Below are positions 17,405-26,183 of a stretch of 32,324 nucleotides of DNA, piece after piece. The notes under the pieces were generated by a model. It did not search any database. It saw only the letters and a program-made list of their open reading frames with translations, and was not told where the DNA came from. This stretch comes from Trichomonas tenax (lineage: Eukaryota; Parabasalia; Trichomonadida; Trichomonadidae). The stretch covers positions 1 to 32,324 of the forward strand of contig JALKBU010000577.1 in NCBI GenBank assembly GCA_023091735.1, read 5' to 3'. The translations under genes and the position numbers were made by a program. Numbering within the stretch: position 1 is the stretch's first letter; every line of letters begins with the position of its first letter.

Positions 17405-17595
17405 ATTTACAACATCGAAAAATAAGTGCATTTATACTACCCTCATAACATAAGCTTCCAATGTATGAAATCCAATCAAATAGATATAAGATATTTTTGA
17501 AAAATCATCAAATTTTATATACAACAAAAAATAACTATGTTTATACTGTTTCTGTGCTATGAGCTTCTCATTTATGAATAATATGTAATGATAAA
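17405..17595. repeat. Degenerate tandem duplication downstream of RPS13
   Basis: Two blocks about 111 bp apart share an ordered set of short strings: ACAACA with AAAAATAA, then TTTATACT, then AT(A/G)AGCTTC and TATGAA (first block near 17409-17469, second near 17520-17578). This suggests an old duplication of the 3' flank. No gene lies between 17344 and 17659. Confidence 0.4.
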
Positions 17596-17659
17596 TGAAA
17601 TATTTGTATTTACAAGAACTAAAAACATATATCTACAATAACAAACAGATGTTTAGGCA

Positions 17660-19057
17660 TTAATATCCTTGAAGTTTCGTCTGATGAATCGTCAGAGGAA
17701 CATCTCTGATTGGAATCACGTCATCTGGAGGACCAACTTTTGGCGCGTTGGTGTTCTGGTTGACAATAACAATGGTATTTGGCTTGTTTACAGCATCCTC
17801 GCGAACACCAATATTCTCCATATACTTTTGGAGTAAATTCTTGTAGTATTTGTTCTCTTCTGAGAGCTGAGCCTTCTCTCGCTGCAGCGCAAGTGTGTCC
17901 ATAAGGCATTTGTTGAATCTTCGATAGAATTTATCAAATACATCACTTTCTTCGACGTATTTGCTGTCACCTTTGAGCTGAAGTTTGAAGTTCCTCATCT
18001 GCCTCTGTATTTCTGGGTCATCTTCTGCAATAGAAGATGGGAATGGAATAATTTGTTCTCTTTCTGTTTCGAGTTTCCTTGTCATCTCAGCATATTTCAA
18101 TATATTGTCCGCAAGCTGTAACTTCTTCTGAAGTGCGTTGATTGTATCTTCATAAGCGACTGAGATTTCCGCTAATTTCCCAGCTTCTGTCTGTCTAAAG
18201 CGTGCCATGACGTCCTTCAGCTTCCTAAAGTGAAGGCTCAGCGTTTCCTTTTCTTGTCTCAGTCTGTCGTTTTCTTCTTTCGACTCTGTCATGTTATTCT
18301 TGATTTTTCTTCGCCAATGTGAAATATCAGCCGCGTGCTTAGCAATGGCCTTCTCGTTCTCTCTCATTTCACGCTGCATCTTCTTGTGTTCTTCGAATAA
18401 TTGGTGGAATTGAGTCATTTTGTTTTCACTCTTTTCTTTGTATTCTTTGTTTGCGAGTTTCATCTGTTCATTGACAGCACTGATCTGCTCCATGAGGTGC
18501 ATGTTGAGGGCTGAAATTGCCTCTTGATTTTTCATCGTTAAAGCATCTTTTTCGAATCTAAATTTGTTATCGAGAACGTCATGTGTTTCTGTGTACTCGT
18601 GTCCGATGGCACTATTGATATTACGCATTTCTGAAACGTGATCTTGGTAATTTTGAATGACTTGGTTTCTTGAATCTTCAAACTCGTCGATAACTGTTTT
18701 CAAGCGTGTTTCCCATCGTTCTTGCTCTGTTTGGAGTCTCTTCTGCGATAATTGGTATAGATCATCGAGAGTTCTTCTATTTGCTGTTAAATTAAATTGA
18801 TATTGTTCCTCATTTTCATCGATCCAGTCCTGAAGTCGTTTGACAATGGAATCACATCGATCCAGCTGTAGCTGGTAATTAGCTTGAAGTTTGTAAATTT
18901 GATCCTTTGTCTCCGTTAAATATTCATTATCGAGAATTTGTATCCATTTGTCTTCGACAGCTTGAGAAATTATCTTCTTGTGAAGCTTGAATTCGTTGTA
19001 TTTGTTTTGTATCTTTTGTTTTAATTTCTCTTTACGAGTGTCAATGTTTGATTTCAT
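17660..19057 (-). CDS. DRC2: Dynein regulatory complex subunit 2 (CCDC65-like)
   Basis: A 465-residue, almost wholly coiled-coil protein. Human CCDC65/DRC2 is 484 residues. Matching segments include RLRQEKETLSLHFRKLKDVM, the hallmark RKLETEREQIIPF, FYRRFNKCLMDTLALQRE with KAQLSEENKYYKNLLQKYM, and NIGVREDAV before a short variable tail. DRC2 pairs with DRC1 in the base plate of the nexin-dynein regulatory complex and controls axonemal dyneins. Trichomonads have several flagella, so the gene is expected. The frame continues 14 codons upstream but only from TTG; the first ATG is at 19057 (MKSNIDTRKEKLKQK). No canonical Inr is seen close to it. It is divergent from the CCDC42-like gene with 434 bp between the start codons. 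Confidence 0.88.
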   Translation of the reverse strand: MKSNIDTRKEKLKQKIQNKYNEFKLHKKIISQAVEDKWIQILDNEYLTETKDQIYKLQANYQLQLDRCDSIVKRLQDWIDENEEQYQFNLTANRRTLDDLYQLSQKRLQTEQERWETRLKTVIDEFEDSRNQVIQNYQDHVSEMRNINSAIGHEYTETHDVLDNKFRFEKDALTMKNQEAISALNMHLMEQISAVNEQMKLANKEYKEKSENKMTQFHQLFEEHKKMQREMRENEKAIAKHAADISHWRRKIKNNMTESKEENDRLRQEKETLSLHFRKLKDVMARFRQTEAGKLAEISVAYEDTINALQKKLQLADNILKYAEMTRKLETEREQIIPFPSSIAEDDPEIQRQMRNFKLQLKGDSKYVEESDVFDKFYRRFNKCLMDTLALQREKAQLSEENKYYKNLLQKYMENIGVREDAVNKPNTIVIVNQNTNAPKVGPPDDVIPIRDVPLTIHQTKLQGY

Positions 19058-19491
19058 AAAATTTTTTCTTGTAAAATAAACGTCTTTTGAAAAACCCAAT
19101 TATATTATCATTAGATATAACATCAAATATTAAAGCAATTCTACCATTTAGTTTTTCGTTAATACTTAAAAACAACCAAATTCTTCAAAATATAAAATAA
19201 AATTACCAAATTATTTTCCAATTTTCTTTTTGATTCGTTATTAAATTGTTTAAAAACAAGAAAGATTTAAATATAAAATCATGAGTAAAAATAGAATTTC
19301 ATCAAACGATGCCAAAATATTAAAAATATCTTTTCAAATTTTGTTATAATATTGGAGATTTGGGTTGACATTAAAGATATAGGTCTAATTCCATGGATAT
19401 CTAATGTTTGTAATGTTTCTTTTGATCAAATCCAAATCAAAGTCGCTTGGAGAGAAATAAACGTACAAAATTTTATAGTAAAAAGAATTTA
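19058..19491. other. Shared intergenic region of two divergent axonemal genes
   Basis: AT-rich, with no Inr consensus near either start codon. Both starts are preceded by an ACGT(A/T) string and an A-rich stretch with AAAATTTTAT (minus side near 19060-19083, plus side near 19459-19477), which may be chance in such AT-rich DNA. Confidence 0.35.
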
Positions 19492-20448
19492 ATGGAACGA
19501 GTCCTTGCAAGACGTCTTGTGAGCCTAGTTCCAGAGAACCAGACTGGATTGGAGCGACTTATCGACAAAAAGAAGAAATCATACGATTTACAGCTCGAAT
19601 TAGATGCGAAAAAGAGAGATCATGAGCTTAAAATGGAAAGATATCGCGCTAAAGCAGAAGAAATCGAAGAAAGGAACCTCGAAAACCAACGAGAAGTTGT
19701 CGCAAATGATGCATACGTGAGAGATAACTGCAACAAGAGAATGCGTGAAGAAGAAAGACTCACACTCGAAAAGAAGGCTTTAGAGATTAAACAGAAGGAA
19801 TTAGAGAAGCTAAAAGAGGAACTTGCAGAATTAATTAATCACGAAGAAGAAATAAAAACACAATTAGAAACGACATTACCATATAAAAGCTATTTGGATA
19901 CTGTTTACGACGCTGCGCCGGAACTTTTCACCAGATCAGGAGTGAACGAAGTCCAAGGCATTGTTAATAAATATGAAACACTCAAAGAATGGCGTGGAAC
20001 ACTGCAAGTCAGGTTACAGAGGTCAAAGAAAGAGCTACAGAAGTTGCAAGACGCGATCAAAATGTATGATGAGTCTTCAACTTCCAGCACAGTTGAAATT
20101 GATTATCAAATAAAGAAGATTTCACAGGCACAAGACGCTGCATTCAAAGATTTCGGTCATGAGAGACATGCACAGGAACTCGTTGCCATACAGAGTCGAA
20201 TGAAAGGCCAAGAATGCGCTTTGATCAGGTTGTCAATCGATAACATGTACAAAATAGTATCAGACATCAACGAGAAAGTATTCATTCGTGGTGAGCGCAG
20301 TGCTAAGACATTAGAAGAAAAATTTGATCAGATCGCAATTGTTATTGGAGATATGCTTGATATACGCCAGTCAACGAAAAATTATAAGATGCCGGCTAAG
20401 CAGTCACTGCCTGGAATAACAAGTAGACGTGCAAAAACCAAATTATGA
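19492..20448 (+). CDS. CCDC42/CFAP73-like axonemal coiled-coil protein
   Basis: A 318-residue coiled-coil protein. Charged helical repeats fill most of the chain (KKKKSYDLQLELDAKKRDHE; LEKKALEIKQKELEKLKEEL). The diagnostic part for the CCDC42/CFAP73 (DUF4200) family is the interruption at about 139-170: TTLPYKSYLDTVYDAAPELF followed by NEVQGIVNKYETLKEWR. Family members include CFAP73, part of the modifier-of-inner-arms complex of motile axonemes, and vertebrate CCDC42. Which paralogue this is cannot be settled by eye. In-frame codons upstream of 19492 begin with TTG; the ATG at 19492 is the first. It is divergent from DRC2 and convergent with RPL3, with only 47 bp between the two stop codons. 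Confidence 0.8.
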   Translation: MERVLARRLVSLVPENQTGLERLIDKKKKSYDLQLELDAKKRDHELKMERYRAKAEEIEERNLENQREVVANDAYVRDNCNKRMREEERLTLEKKALEIKQKELEKLKEELAELINHEEEIKTQLETTLPYKSYLDTVYDAAPELFTRSGVNEVQGIVNKYETLKEWRGTLQVRLQRSKKELQKLQDAIKMYDESSTSSTVEIDYQIKKISQAQDAAFKDFGHERHAQELVAIQSRMKGQECALIRLSIDNMYKIVSDINEKVFIRGERSAKTLEEKFDQIAIVIGDMLDIRQSTKNYKMPAKQSLPGITSRRAKTKL

Positions 20449-20495
20449 AATCTTTTTTTTTGTGTTTTTTGTTTTTAAAAATGTATGATTTATTC

Positions 20496-21740
20496 TTACT
20501 GCTTCTCGGCCTTCTTGGAGATCTTGAGCTTGCCAAGGAACTTGTTGCGTTCCTCCTTTGTCTGGAAGCGGCCGTGTCCGAACTTGGAAGCTGTATCGAT
20601 CCACTTGAGGTTGATCTCTTCTGTGGCGATACGGCGTGTGTTGATGTTGATTGTCTTGCGGAGTGTGATAGCGCGCTTGACTGTGCCAACAACAGAGCCC
20701 CTGATCATGAGGAAGTCATCCTTGACGAGACCGTAGTGTGGGAAGCCGCCCATTGGGTTGATGGACTTCTTTGTGAGATCGAACTGTGTGGAGCCGCCCT
20801 CGTTGATCTTGCCCTCGACTTCAGCAGCACCGATACGGTAGATGCGCTTGTTCATCTCTGTGCGGTGGTGGCAACCGCGCTGACCGTAACGAGCGACTGA
20901 CCAGAGAACACGAGCTGGGTTCCATGGGCCGATGCAGGCGACTTTCCTACGGCCACGGTGGGTCTTCTTCTGAAGGCGTTTTGTGCCGTAACGGTGGATA
21001 ACACCTTCCCAACCGAAACCTTTACCAACACCGATTGTGTCGATCTGCTCGCCCTCTTCGAAGACATCAGCGACCTTGATCTCCTTTTCGAGGATGGACT
21101 TGGCGTAGTTGAGCTTGGCAGCAACATCGCCACCGTTGATCTGGATTTCGATCATGTGAGCCTTCTTCTGGCCGAGGTGGTTGCCCTTGAGGACCTTCTT
21201 GGCGCCCTGCTCGTTAGCATCGACACCGCGTGTTGTTGTCTTAGCGGACTGTGTGTGAGCGATGACACGGATGATTGTAGCCTCCTTCTGGAGCTCCTCG
21301 AGCTGCTTCTCGCGTTTCTCAGCGGCCTTGCCGTTGGAGAGGCAGGAGAAAGCCTTACGAGCCTTGGACTGGTACCAGTTCTTGTAGTAGTTACGCTTAA
21401 CTTCCTCATTAACGTAGGAAGCCCAGACTGTTGTGACTGGCTTGAGGCCCTCGACTGTTGGCTTGTAGCCGATGATACCAACAACGAACATTGGTGGTGT
21501 CTCGAGGATTGTGACTGGCTCGCAGGCCTCCTTCTTGTGAAGGCGGGAGTAGGCACGGTTAACATCACGGAGGACGTGTGTCATACCAGCCTTGTAGCCG
21601 ATGAAAGCGCAAAGATGTGGCTTCTTGGAAGCATCATCCTTTGGCCAGCTGCGTACGCGGCCACGGACGGCATGAGAACGGCCACGTGGGAGGAAGCCGA
21701 GTGAACCACGGCGTGGGGCATTGAACTTACGATGAGACAT
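20496..21740 (-). CDS. RPL3: 60S ribosomal protein L3 (uL3)
   Basis: A 414-residue protein, close to the about 400 residues usual for eukaryotic L3. It starts MSHRKFNAPRRGSLGFLPRG and continues with KPHLCAFIGYKAGMTHVLRD, KKAHMIEIQINGG, the conserved W-finger region GVGKGFGWEGVIHRYGTKRL with KTHRGRRKVACIG, and KSINPMGGFPHYGLVKDDFL. This large-subunit protein reaches into the peptidyl-transferase centre. The frame stays open eight codons further upstream (from TTG, not ATG), but the M5 element lies between, so the ATG at 21740 is the start. Third codon positions are strongly C/G-rich. The long antisense frames opposite this gene are a by-product of that bias. Confidence 0.97.
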   Translation of the reverse strand: MSHRKFNAPRRGSLGFLPRGRSHAVRGRVRSWPKDDASKKPHLCAFIGYKAGMTHVLRDVNRAYSRLHKKEACEPVTILETPPMFVVGIIGYKPTVEGLKPVTTVWASYVNEEVKRNYYKNWYQSKARKAFSCLSNGKAAEKREKQLEELQKEATIIRVIAHTQSAKTTTRGVDANEQGAKKVLKGNHLGQKKAHMIEIQINGGDVAAKLNYAKSILEKEIKVADVFEEGEQIDTIGVGKGFGWEGVIHRYGTKRLQKKTHRGRRKVACIGPWNPARVLWSVARYGQRGCHHRTEMNKRIYRIGAAEVEGKINEGGSTQFDLTKKSINPMGGFPHYGLVKDDFLMIRGSVVGTVKRAITLRKTININTRRIATEEINLKWIDTASKFGHGRFQTKEERNKFLGKLKISKKAEKQ

Positions 21741-21750
21741 CTTAAGTAAA

Positions 21751-21755
21751 AAAGG
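21751..21755 (-). promoter_or_regulatory. M5 (CCTTT) start-site element of RPL3
   Basis: Minus-strand CCTTT, with predicted initiation at its second C (21754) and a leader of about 14 nt. An M3-like GTCGGTTA (7 of 8 positions) lies at 21766-21773 in the opposite orientation. TTGGCC is shared with the RPS13 promoter at similar spacing. Confidence 0.5.
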
Positions 21756-21994
21756 AAGGGCCAAGGTCGGTTATTTTTTCAATGAGTTCTCTCAAAATTT
21801 AAAAGTGACCAATCGAATCCTGACTACTTTACAGCTTACATGTCAAACTTTAGAAAATATATACGTCGATATTTACAATTTACATGCCGGATTTATTCAT
21901 TTGCCTTTTTGTTGGAAGTGACTATTGGTTATACATGCAAAAGTGACAAAATGGTGCAAAAAATGCATAAAGCTGGTGCATGTCAAACCGCCAA
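21756..21994. other. Region between RPL3 promoter and hAT relic
   Basis: AT-rich. It holds repeated AAAGTGAC strings (near 21801 and 21941; a third lies just downstream near 22000) and GGTGCA strings near 21954 and 21975. On the minus strand the first reads GTCACTTT, an Inr-like sequence upstream of RPL3. No gene is seen. Confidence 0.4.
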
Positions 21995-21999
21995 TCATA
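21995..21999 (+). promoter_or_regulatory. Inr-like element before the hAT relic
   Basis: TCATA with predicted start A21997, 16 nt before the ATG at 22013. It fits the Inr consensus and suggests that the relic may still be transcribed. Confidence 0.35.
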
Positions 22000-22012
22000 A
22001 AAAGTGACATTA

Positions 22013-22769
22013 ATGCAAAGACGTGTTATCCCTCATCCTGATGGTTATGAATATGATCCACAGCACTCTACGCCAACAAATCCACAATATAGATGACATA
22101 ATATATCTATCATCAGATTCAGAATTATAGCGATCATGTTGATGCAAATGCGAGCTCGGAATCACAATTCTTCTTAATCGAACAAGATCCAAACTTTCCT
22201 TACGCTCCAGTTCCCAGACGTCAAAATATAAGAGCTGTCGTTACAGAAGAGTTACAAGGGCAATTTTTTATTCCTTTTGATATTAATTCGAATGAAAAAA
22301 CAATGTACGAAGATCAGTGCTGGTATCAAATAAAAGACAGCCCCATCAAAGCTTTCGTTGCATTTTTCGAAATTGCAAATTCATTACATCTTTCGAATAG
22401 TCAATATCAAGTTTTTTGTAATGAATTTTACATGTGGTTATCTAGGCCACTAGCATCAATGTCATTGTTAAACATCGATGATGGATATATTATATGGCAC
22501 AGCTTACTGAACATCGATTCTTGGACACTTCTACCTAAAATTGCCTGTCAGATACTCTCAGCTTCATGCTCAGAAGCAGAATGTGAAAGGTTGTTTTCAA
22601 CAGCTGGAAATGTGTTTGACATAGCACAAGAGGCAAACCACCACTCATCATGGCTAAAGTGCAAGGTAAGTGCGATATCAAGGCTGCTAAAATGAAAAAA
22701 GCAGCAGAAGATGCACATATATTTCCTCCATATCGTTTTCAAAAGAATTATTCAGAGATTTTGAAATAA
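22013..22769 (+). pseudogene. hAT-family transposase relic (C-terminal dimerisation region)
   Basis: Three plus-strand segments. The first (22013-22096) starts at an ATG with MQRRVIPHPDGYEYDPQHS and hits a stop. The second is in another frame (from about 22102 to 22695) and runs through SDHVDANASSESQFFLIEQD, an internal ATG at 22303 and then the hAT dimerisation signature: LLPKIACQILSASCSEAECE followed by RLFSTAGNVFD. After about 22650 a third frame continues with MAKVQGKCDIKAAKMKKA to a TAA at 22769. The upstream catalytic region of a hAT transposase (RNase H-like DDE core and BED zinc finger) is not present, so the copy is both truncated and frameshifted. An Inr-like element lies 16 nt before the first ATG. 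Confidence 0.65.
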
Positions 22770-23574
22770 AAATGTAATTATGATTATTTTATTGTTAATC
22801 GAAACTTATTTAGTAGTTCATAGCTTCTGATATCTAATTGCGAAAATAAATTGTATTAAAACGTTATATAACTTTGATATTATTCGGTCATTGTAGATGG
22901 ATATTATAAATATGCGCAGCTATCTCGAATATCTTAAAATTTTACCGTATTTTGATATCAAAAATTGATAAAGATAAATGGAGGCTTGGTTTTGTAGACA
23001 TAAAAAGTATATATAACTAAAATTTAAATCTTTGCAATTGATTGTTTAGCTTGCACCTATGTTTTTTGACTCGAAATGTTGGTGATGTTTTGTTAAACAT
23101 GAAATCGTATCTTGAACACTGAAATAATATCGGTTGTAAATGAAAAAAGGTGGTTACGCTATTTGCTTTGTCAGAAATCGATATTGTGTATAATCTGATG
23201 AAAGATTTATGGCAAAAGTTAATGCACCATATGCTATTAGGTTCTTTGCAATGCACTATTTACTACCCCACTAATTTTATGATCAGTGGATTGAAGCCTG
23301 TGGAGCACCAGCCATAACAACTTATTTTTAACAAGTAACCTTAATTTTTCGCTGAACAATTATTTAATATATGCATCAAATAATCATTTTCAAGCCCATT
23401 AAATCGATTGAAAATAGATTTCGAAAGAATTTCAGAATAATTTCTTGAATTGCAATGGTGCAACGCTAAATTGTTGTTCTACTACACCACACGAGCTCAG
23501 TATATCATTTTAGAAACATTTGAGTACGGCTCCAAGCACCATGGCGCTGGTTGGTGGTGTTAACTCAATTTTCA

Positions 23575-23615
23575 ATGTAGCACCACTTTGCACCAGGCGC
23601 AAAGTGGTGCTACAT
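23575..23615. repeat. Perfect 17-bp inverted repeat (hairpin)
   Basis: ATGTAGCACCACTTTGC (23575-23591) and its exact reverse complement (23599-23615) flank a 7-nt loop, ACCAGGC. The stem is unusually GC-rich for this region. Arms this long and perfect are unlikely by chance. Confidence 0.8.
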
Positions 23616-24993
23616 ATAACAAAGATTACTTGATTCAGCAAATATATCAAACATTAGCTATTGCATTAATACGTACTTCGTGTGTCAAAAAAATCTATAT
23701 AAATACGCGAAAAATGTCAATTTAAGAAGAGCATAGAAATTTGTAAAAAAATTATAACCTTTTCCTTATCGTTCCACCATTGGCGCCAAAGGTGCTGCTG
23801 AACCAGGTGGTGCCTAAATTATAGCACCATTCTTGCATGTATACTATTGGTATTTAGAAGCAGATTGTCTTAAAAAGATTCAAAATATTATCGATTTATT
23901 TTAAATTTGTTAAAAACTTCAAATAATGAACACAGAGTCTCCATATGCAACGTAAAACACTTACATTAACTCATACGAAGTCTTAATTTTGGATATTTTT
24001 TTCAAACATTTATTTCTTTTTACTTGAATCACTGAAAATGCCACTTTACTCGATGACATATGGTAGTTACAATATCCAAAGATTAGCTAATGCCTTCTTT
24101 TAGAAGATGATTTACAATACCAAAAACACCCAATATTACTTAAATACCTTGAATCTTTATTAAAACTATATCACTGTCTTGTTGTATTACGGATCATAAA
24201 CATCTTTGTCTCATTTTTTATATAATTAACCACATTATCTATTCTATTTACGTCACTAAAACTTCAAATTCGACTCAAATTACGATTCACCATGTTAACA
24301 TTAGAATCAAACTTCATCACAAACTCTCATTTTGGGAATTTTGTACTTTTATAGCTAAATCGAAACGTATTAATAAAAAATAATCAATGATCTTTAATCT
24401 ACGATTAATTTTCATTCACGTTATATTCTCAGTGTAATACGTGCAAATAGAACATCAAGTTTCAAAATTTTACTTAATTTGATTTCCAGGCATAAATAAA
24501 TTGGAAATGAATTGTTTCTTTCATGCACACCCGTATAAATTCATCGTTCGAGTATAATTACATGACTAATATTATCGACATTGCAAATTATTACGTTGAA
24601 ATCGTACGATTTTTCAAAAAGCTGTTCCAACGCAAATTGTGAACGAAGAATCTGTTTGCATCTGAAGAAGCTCTTCGTTCATTCATTTATGATACTTTCT
24701 AAAAAATTAGTCGATATCGCAAAAAATAATTCATAATATCCACGGGATAATCTCTCCATTAAATAAAAATCATGCGTTTTACATACCACCTTCTTTAACT
24801 TCATACAAATACCATATATAATATCACCTATTTTTCAATTTGGATATTGAGGTATCGAAACTTAGCACATATATACTATGTCTAAAATAGATTAAATTTA
24901 CTTATTTGAAATCCTTTATTTAAGCTTTATTCTCCCAAAATCCCGAATTTGCTTTTTTACAACGAAAAAATCAGAATCCCTACGCTAAGACTT

Positions 24994-25002
24994 TTGAGAG
25001 GC
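24994..25002. repeat. Left copy of 9-bp direct repeat flanking the MITE
   Basis: TTGAGAGGC; the same nine bases recur at 25491-25499 directly after the element. This is consistent with a target-site duplication. Confidence 0.55.
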
Positions 25003-25490
25003 TAAGCATTAAGCATGTCATTTTCCATTAAAATAGGGCCTCCGGTGACAATAGTGTCTAGACACACTTTAATTGGGGGGCAAAAACCCTGTGTCTGGAA
25101 GTAGGAACCTTATGTCAAAAAAGCTGTGGGATTGTCTATTATGTTGTGTCTGTCGAAAAATTAAAATATTTATTGAAAAAGTCTTTTTCTGTCAGAAAAA
25201 AATCTTCATTTTGCAATTTTAATTCAGCCAATATGTTTTATTTTATATAAGCATGCATATCATGCAACATAACTTTTTTTGTGGGTGTCTGGCCAAACCT
25301 CCAGACACCATTCAATTTTGAGGGTGTATAACTGCTTGTCCAGACACTCATAATTTTACCCATTCCCAAAACATACTATTATTTACCCTTTTATGATACT
25401 TTTCGTTACAAGGGGTTTGCCCCCAACTAAAGTGTGTCTAGACACCATTGTCGCAGGAGGCCCTATTTTCATGGAAAACGACATGCTCAA
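25003..25490. mobile_element. MITE-like non-autonomous DNA transposon (about 0.49 kb)
   Basis: Long terminal inverted repeats: 25012-25079 and 25420-25487 are reverse complements at 62 of 68 positions, beginning AGCATGTC. Each arm contains the 12-bp palindrome GTGTCTAGACAC (25054-25065; 25434-25445). The interior has no open frame and repeats the string GTGTCTGG / CCAGACAC (25091, 25285, 25301, 25340; a shorter copy at 25146), which looks like a set of transposase-binding sites. A 9-bp direct repeat, TTGAGAGGC, abuts both ends. Long TIRs with a 9-bp duplication would fit a Mutator-like (MULE) element, but the outermost bases differ between ends (nine extra bases left, three right), so the exact borders and the superfamily remain uncertain. 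Confidence 0.8.
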
Positions 25491-26170
25491 TTGAGAGGCA
25501 TTACTCGAAAATTCGTATCTCGAAAACTAAAAGACGAAATTAAAAAATATTCAGAATATATAATGTGTGTATATAGGCCATTTATTATGCAAAGTTTCAA
25601 GCATTTTTAAAGGATTTAGTCCTGTTACTACACCTCTCTAAAAGTCGGCACTTCCAAGTCTGGTTTTTATATCACATGTCATTAAAAATTTTTTTAACAC
25701 CCTTTCTTCATTCTATAGTGATACCTTTTAGATCTTATCAAATGATTTTGAAAACCTTTGCTGTAACGTTGTTCTCCAACGTTGTTCTACAGGCATTCCT
25801 AGAGACAGAAATGATTGTAACATGTTTATAAGTCAACATTATTCAAAATCACTTTCAAAGAATTTGATTGAATCAATAATTCTCAAAATAATCATTCACT
25901 TCAACCTTTATTTCAATTTCTGATCTATGTCTAAATTCATTTTTATGGAAGATATTAATTTTTTATATTTTCCTTAAATGCTTTCGCAAACCGCAACACT
26001 TTGTCCACGAGAACCATAGGAACACTTATCTCGTGCGTTTTTTTGAATCTTTTTATTCCAATTTGGATTGCGCGAATGAAATACAATTTTATGAAGAAGC
26101 TGTCAAAAGAAAATCAAATTCGAAATAAACCAATAAGTATCATTGATATCACTTCAAACCCCGTATGACT
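25491..26170. other. AT-rich region between MITE and TKL kinase gene
   Basis: The right copy of the 9-bp repeat (25491-25499) opens this stretch. It also contains a short tandem repeat, AACGTTGTTCT twice with a 13-bp period (25765-25788). No gene is seen. Confidence 0.45.
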
Positions 26171-26175
26171 TCATT
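26171..26175 (+). promoter_or_regulatory. Initiator (Inr) of the TKL-like kinase gene
   Basis: TCATT in CTTCATTTATTTTTGATG, with predicted start A26173, 11 nt before the ATG at 26184. Confidence 0.65.
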
Positions 26176-26183
26176 TATTTTTG

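Larger units (their letters stand above)
22770..25002. other. Gene-free AT-rich region with hairpin-forming GGTGC/GCACC cluster
   Basis: Over 2.2 kb without a plausible gene. The only open frame of note (79 codons, minus, 23017-23256) looks random. The stretch 23440-23840 is exceptional: at least eight GGTGC or GCACC strings, including a perfect hairpin described separately. The rest (23840-25000) is plain AT-rich sequence. Confidence 0.5.

Noticed and set aside
19447..19491. Upstream extension of the CCDC42-like protein from a TTG.
   Set aside because: Non-ATG starts are not expected in this lineage; the first ATG is at 19492. The same reasoning applies to TTG extensions of the MPS1-like, BET, DRC2, RPL3 and TKL genes.
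20958..21704. 248-codon plus-strand open frame opposite RPL3.
   Set aside because: It is a shadow of the C/G-biased third positions of RPL3, is Leu/Asp/Val-rich and has no promoter element.
23017..23256. 79-codon minus-strand frame in the gene-free region.
   Set aside because: Random-looking composition, no Inr, no recognised motif.
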